The notes under the pieces were generated by a model. It had not been told where the DNA came from, did not search any database, and saw only the letters and a program-made list of their open reading frames with translations. The position numbers were made by a program, and so were the translations under genes. This document shows, piece after piece, positions 6,069 to 8,891 of a stretch of DNA of 8,891 nt. Within the stretch, counting starts at the first letter, position 1. The number at the start of each line of letters is the position of its first letter. This stretch comes from Verrucomicrobiota bacterium (lineage in GTDB: Bacteria > Verrucomicrobiota > Kiritimatiellia > Kiritimatiellales > Tichowtungiaceae), in the NCBI GenBank assembly GCA_030619095.1, contig JAUXCB010000045.1, positions 1 through 8,891 of the forward strand, in the 5' to 3' direction.

Positions 6069-6088
6069 TATTTTGCAGTAGCAAAATA
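6069..6088. repeat. AT-rich hairpin between convergent genes
   Basis: TATTTTGC (6069-6076) and GCAAAATA (6081-6088) form an 8-bp stem with a 4-base loop. It sits between the convergent helicase and methyltransferase genes, so transcripts from either side could reach it. The stem is AT-rich with no strong T-tail, so a terminator role is only possible. Confidence 0.45.
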
Positions 6089-6118
6089 AGAGCAGGAAAA
6101 GTCTGAGCTGGAAAAAAT

Positions 6119-6186
6119 GTAGATGCGGTGTCCCCACCGCATTCAATCCGGCAAAGAAGAAAACGCGGGGGGGACACCGCGTCTAT
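6119..6186. repeat. REP-like inverted pair with GCGGTGTCCCC arms
   Basis: The left arm (6119-6141) and right arm (6164-6186) are inverted near-copies sharing a TAGAYGCGGTGTCCCC core. The left arm is itself a hairpin: GCGGTG (6125-6130), loop TCCC, CACCGC (6135-6140). The 22-base middle carries CGGCAAAGAA (6149-6158). Two facing palindromic units with a short spacer match the layout of REP/BIME-type elements or a very small MITE. No open reading frame is present. Confidence 0.6.
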
Positions 6187-6209
6187 GCTCAATACACCAG
6201 TGACGTTGA

Positions 6210-6245
6210 ATATATCGTAATGCGATATATCACTTAGTGATATAT
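6210..6245. repeat. Two overlapping GATATATC hairpins sharing one arm
   Basis: ATATATCG (6210-6217) pairs with CGATATAT (6223-6230) around a 5-base loop. ATATATCAC (6225-6233) pairs with GTGATATAT (6237-6245) around TTA. The stretch 6225-6230 belongs to both, so only one hairpin can form at a time. From memory, ladders of similar GATATATC palindromes occur in intergenic regions of other bacteria. Confidence 0.6.
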
Positions 6246-6279
6246 GAGGCGCAGCGGTTGGACAGGAGAGTTTTTGAGA

Positions 6280-6375
6280 GTGGCAGCCTTCGCGGGCGTT
6301 ATAGCCCGGGCCTGCCGCTGTACAGAGGCAACCGCCTTCGCTCAGCTTCGGCGCGTCAGGGGATGCCTCTGCCAC
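6280..6375. repeat. Branched inverted-repeat element
   Basis: The outer stem is GTGGCAG (6280-6286) with CTGCCAC (6369-6375). Inside are CGGGC-GTTATA-GCCCG (6293-6308) and AGAGGCA (6324-6330) with TGCCTCT (6364-6370). The inner AGAGGCA pairing overlaps the outer stem by two bases, so the pairings partly compete. No coding sequence is supported. Confidence 0.5.
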
Positions 6376-6378
6376 ATT

Positions 6379-6435
6379 TTCCAAGCATTGGACGCAATTG
6401 CATTGCGGCGTGTTGAGCTTTTCCAAGGGGTGGAA
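6379..6435. repeat. TTCCAA palindromes next to the methyltransferase stop
   Basis: TTCCAA-GCA-TTGGAC (6379-6393) and TTCCA-AGGGG-TGGAA (6421-6435) lie within 60 bases of the methyltransferase stop codon (6440-6442). The first is nearly identical to one of the palindromes inside thiL. They could form weak hairpins at the end of the methyltransferase mRNA, but there is no T-run downstream on the minus strand. Confidence 0.5.
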
Positions 6436-6439
6436 GGGG

Positions 6440-7597
6440 TTAAGCGACAGGGGTGATCTTTTTCATCAAATCTGAGGAAATGAAACGCCCTAGCTCAACG
6501 GGAACAGCATTTCCGATTTGTCGCATGGCTTCCGACCATGCTCCGGTAATGGTGTAGTCGTCTGGAAAGGTTTGAATTCTCTTGGCTTCCAGAACGGTGA
6601 AGTATCGGACGCTTCCGTCAGCATTTCGAAGCATATTTTCTCCGCCGGGAACGCCGTGGCCGCCAGCTTTGATTGTTTTTGAAGGGGCATCAATATAGCT
6701 GCCTGTGTGTCCGGGATAGGTTTTTGCCCCGCTTTTGAAAATATGATCAGGATAACGGCTTGAAGAATAGGATTCGCCGGGGTTTGGGAGGTCACCGATT
6801 GCATCCCGAACCGTACGCCAGGGTTTTGCTTCGGGCTCAAAAAAACCATACCGATTTTTAAGTCGGGTGATGCGTGATCTCAGCAGGGGAGGTGGCTGTT
6901 CCCGTTTAGCTTTAGGAACTCGATGTCTTTCCCAATAAGATTCGTCCACAAATTTATTCCAAAGCAAGGAATCCTGAGTATGTGTTGGAGAAGGGAAGTT
7001 CCAACCCACATCCAGATCGCGTCTGATTCCAACCATTACAACCCGCTCGCGTTTTTGAGGAATTCCGAAATCGGCGGCATTCAAAAGCCGGTAAACTACG
7101 TTGTAACCCAGCTCCGTATTTTGTCCGCTGGTGTGAAGTGCCTCCAGTGCTTCCAGATGTTTTGTCCATGACAAAAAACCATCTTTTGTTAAAGACGGGT
7201 ATGTAAGCTGTAGGATTATGTAATTGAAATACGATGAGAATGATTTGCGAAGAAGCCCTTTAACATTTTCGAAAATGAACGCTTTGGGGGCTAATGTTCG
7301 AATTGCTTTTATGGCATAGGGGAACATGTCCCGTGAATCTTCATTCCCTCGGTGTTTTCCTCCCATTGAAAAGGGCTGACACGGCGGGCCGCCGGCGATA
7401 AAATCGACATTTTTGATCTGTGAAAAATCAAAGTGTCGAACATCAACGTTATGCACCAGTGTCGGGTCGTAGTTGAGCTTTAATGTTTCGCAGGCATCGC
7501 GATTCCATTCCACAAAAGCGCGGTGTTCGGCTCCGGCGAGTTCCAGACCTTTCGCCAGTCCACCTGCCCCTGAGAATAGTTCCAAGCTGGCAACCAT
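6440..7597 (-). CDS. DNA (cytosine-5) methyltransferase of an Eco29kI-like R-M system
   Basis: A 385-residue enzyme that transfers a methyl group from S-adenosylmethionine to C5 of cytosine in the recognition site, protecting host DNA from the partner nuclease. Motifs: I LFSGAGG (7-13), IV GGPPCQPFS (69-77, catalytic Cys73), VI FENVKG (109-114), VIII QKRERV (181-186), the segment PSKTIKAGGHGVPGGEN (305-321) and LEAKRIQTFPDDY (336-348), and X QIGNAVPVELG (360-370). The variable recognition domain lies between VIII and about 300. The length is close to M.Eco29kI (about 380, from memory). The ATG (7595-7597) overlaps the endonuclease stop as TAATG, so translation is coupled. The site is probably CCGCGG by analogy, but this is not proven by sequence alone. 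Confidence 0.92.
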   Translation of the reverse strand: MVASLELFSGAGGLAKGLELAGAEHRAFVEWNRDACETLKLNYDPTLVHNVDVRHFDFSQIKNVDFIAGGPPCQPFSMGGKHRGNEDSRDMFPYAIKAIRTLAPKAFIFENVKGLLRKSFSSYFNYIILQLTYPSLTKDGFLSWTKHLEALEALHTSGQNTELGYNVVYRLLNAADFGIPQKRERVVMVGIRRDLDVGWNFPSPTHTQDSLLWNKFVDESYWERHRVPKAKREQPPPLLRSRITRLKNRYGFFEPEAKPWRTVRDAIGDLPNPGESYSSSRYPDHIFKSGAKTYPGHTGSYIDAPSKTIKAGGHGVPGGENMLRNADGSVRYFTVLEAKRIQTFPDDYTITGAWSEAMRQIGNAVPVELGRFISSDLMKKITPVA

Positions 7598-8235
7598 TAT
7601 GAGTCTTCCCGTTGATTGAAATATTGTTTGATTTCAGATATCACATCGGAGCGCGTCAGCGATTTGCCCATGCACTTTTCCGCCCATGGACGACCTTTGT
7701 GAATGATGTCCCAGTCGGATTTGGCTTGTTGGTAGCGACCCTTGCCCGGGTCATGATTTCCAAACCCGTCAACAGCCGTATTCCAGAGAGGTCTGTAGAA
7801 ACGAATCAGAGCCGCCTCAACGGTGCCGATCAAAGAGCTTTCGGCGTCCTCAAGAATCATGAAACGGCAGTGAAAATCTTTCGCTTGCAGGCCGCGCACC
7901 TGATCAATGCTTTTGGAGTGTTCGTTGAGTCGTCTCGATAACTCGTAGCTGATTTTATTCGCGTCTTGTATCGAACGGGCTTGTCGCCATCCCTCAGGCA
8001 CGGCTTTGCCAATATAAATCGGGATGTCGTAGGAGGTTCGATTTTTTTCGTAGAGGTGGCGATACAGCACAGATTTCCCCGTGTAATAAATGGCGTACAC
8101 CCCGGTTCCGTGAAACTTCTTTGGCGGGGGCAGTGTGTGAATGGGCGTTCCGTTAAAGAATCGAATCGTGTCCTTGATGATTTCCTCAAAGTCCTTCGAT
8201 TTATAGACATGTTTTGCGCGTTCAAATTTCATCAT
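7597..8235 (-). CDS. Eco29kI-family type II restriction endonuclease (GIY-YIG)
   Basis: A 212-residue nuclease that cuts unmethylated DNA, probably CCGCGG as in Eco29kI. The GIY-YIG core is present: GVYAIYY (45-51) and PIYIGKAVP (72-80). Likely active-site residues are Tyr47, Tyr74, Arg102, His106, Glu140 and Asn152. As I recall, R.Eco29kI uses Tyr49, Tyr76, Arg104, His108, Glu142 and Asn154, which is the same set at a constant shift of two. The C-terminal part has DGFGNHDPGKGR and SDWDIIHKGRPWAEK, typical of this family and not of GIY-YIG repair enzymes such as UvrC. Two ATGs (8233-8235 and 8230-8232) can serve as start and the ribosome site is weak. No C-protein gene is seen. A weak promoter-like pair (TTGACG 8308-8313, TTATAG 8288-8293, 14-base spacer) lies upstream. 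Confidence 0.9.
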   Translation of the reverse strand: MMKFERAKHVYKSKDFEEIIKDTIRFFNGTPIHTLPPPKKFHGTGVYAIYYTGKSVLYRHLYEKNRTSYDIPIYIGKAVPEGWRQARSIQDANKISYELSRRLNEHSKSIDQVRGLQAKDFHCRFMILEDAESSLIGTVEAALIRFYRPLWNTAVDGFGNHDPGKGRYQQAKSDWDIIHKGRPWAEKCMGKSLTRSDVISEIKQYFNQREDS

Positions 8236-8336
8236 AGAACCATTTCATTTTTATAGTTTCTTTGCGCCTTCTGACTGAATATGGAGCCTATAACGACGGT
8301 AGAGTCTCGTCAAATAAATCTCTATTGATGCCCGTT
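8236..8336. other. Gap between the unknown gene and the endonuclease
   Basis: A 101-base non-coding stretch. It contains the weak promoter-like pair described with the endonuclease gene, and no clear operator (C-box type) or terminator. No repeat was noticed. Confidence 0.4.
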
Positions 8337-8858
8337 TCATATCGTATTTAAGGACATTAGCATCAGATCGAAAAATTCTTTTTTTGACAAAGAGCCAATG
8401 AATTTCCCATGTGATGGAAGTAGTAGTTCTTCCTCGGGGGTACAGGTGAACAGATCGGGATTTCTTATTTTAAACCACACGTTAAAGCATGTCATTTTTT
8501 CTGGGTTGTCATCTGTTAGTTCGCGGTAAACCATGCAGGCTTCCCACAGATAAACATCTGTAGCTTCGGGATTAAAATCTAACGTTCCTTCGGGATCGTT
8601 CTTGGCGTGTTTGAAGAAGGTTTCATAACGATTTAGAAGCCTTCGGGCTTCTTTTCCCATGCCCGGTTTGACGTGTTGCGCAATGTCATCTTTCAGCATT
8701 GTCATCCGCCCGTTATTTAAATCTCGTAGAATGTTGTATGCAGCGGCAGCTAGAGTGTGGATCGACACAGGATCTTTTCCGTTAAAATAAAGAGTAATGG
8801 CTGTTTCGAGTTGGCGTTTGACTGCATCAAGTTTGCTTATTTTTATGTTTTTTCTCAT
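8337..8858 (-). CDS. Uncharacterised alpha-helical protein upstream of the R-M genes
   Basis: A 173-residue protein from ATG 8856-8858; a TTG at 8859-8861 would add one residue. I cannot name a function. It is predicted mostly helical and soluble, with no signal peptide or membrane segment. Visible features (numbered from the ATG) are an N-terminal segment SKLDAVKRQLETAITLYF, then DPVSIHTLAAAAYNILRDL (about 30-48), and RYETFFKHAKNDPEGTLDF (about 78-96). From memory, the VSIHTLA and FFKHA..DPE..L.F patterns recur in uncharacterised proteins of many bacteria. RYETFFKH fits the spacing of the RX4-6H motif of HEPN RNases, but this alone is weak evidence. It lies 101 bases upstream of the endonuclease on the same strand, so it may be co-transcribed or only a neighbour. 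It is AT-rich like the R-M genes. Confidence 0.75.
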   Translation of the reverse strand: MRKNIKISKLDAVKRQLETAITLYFNGKDPVSIHTLAAAAYNILRDLNNGRMTMLKDDIAQHVKPGMGKEARRLLNRYETFFKHAKNDPEGTLDFNPEATDVYLWEACMVYRELTDDNPEKMTCFNVWFKIRNPDLFTCTPEEELLLPSHGKFIGSLSKKEFFDLMLMSLNTI

Positions 8859-8891
8859 CAATGGGTGCTTTCGCGGTTCCAGAAAACTCTT

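Noticed and set aside
5866..6426. A 186-codon minus-strand open frame across the repeat region
   Set aside because: It is Cys-rich and low in meaning, made from repeat DNA plus the reverse of the helicase tail, with no family resemblance.
6012..6439. A CRISPR array
   Set aside because: The palindromes differ from one another and do not recur as identical direct repeats with regular spacers. No cas genes are present.
8288..8313. A promoter for the endonuclease gene
   Set aside because: TTGACG and TTATAG are present, but a 14-base spacer is too short for a confident call. It is mentioned only in the gene entry.

Overview
The window is bacterial chromosome, with compact, mostly single-copy genes, Shine-Dalgarno-type starts and a tRNA that encodes its own CCA end. 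Three traits would fit a member of the PVC group, possibly Kiritimatiellota or Verrucomicrobiota: a lysine/alanine-rich histone-like reading frame, core genes of middling GC, and intergenic spaces full of short palindromic repeats. That placement is inference only, because the window has no taxonomic marker apart from one tRNA.

Layout. Positions 1-2223 are read on the minus strand. They hold the start of a Lys/Ala-rich basic protein that runs off the left edge, a TPR-plus-LysM lipoprotein, and an NAD-dependent epimerase/dehydratase. Positions 2224-2455 form a divergent control region with two copies of a 20-bp palindrome. Positions 2456-6011 are read on the plus strand: a tandem winged-helix regulator, thiL overlapping it by ATGA, a tRNA-Ala(CGC) with its own promoter, and a DEAD-box RNA helicase of the CsdA/DbpA-tail type. 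Positions 6012-6439 separate convergent genes and contain at least four kinds of palindromic repeat and no gene. Positions 6440-8858 are read on the minus strand: an uncharacterised protein, then a GIY-YIG restriction endonuclease and a cytosine-5 methyltransferase overlapping as TAATG. The last two make up an Eco29kI-like type II restriction-modification system.

How the parts may work together. The regulator, with two winged-helix domains in one chain, most likely binds the two palindromes. If so, it would control its own operon (and with it thiL) and the divergent epimerase gene. This is the most unusual regulatory arrangement here, since the sequence gives thiL no thiamine-type control of its own. 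The restriction-modification pair is a defence module. It looks more AT-rich than the core genes and is bordered on one side by the repeat-dense segment, which suggests acquisition by transfer.

Much of the non-coding DNA is made of repeats: a CCCCTCC/GGAGGGG element before the LysM gene, an ATTCCA-rich inverted repeat before the helicase gene, and the mosaic at 6012-6439. A TTCCAA-NNN-TTGGAA palindrome occurs twice inside thiL and, in slightly imperfect form, in the mosaic. No clearly new defence or mobile system was found. The best leads are the paired operators with the double winged-helix regulator, the palindromes inside a coding gene, and the unknown protein upstream of the restriction-modification genes.
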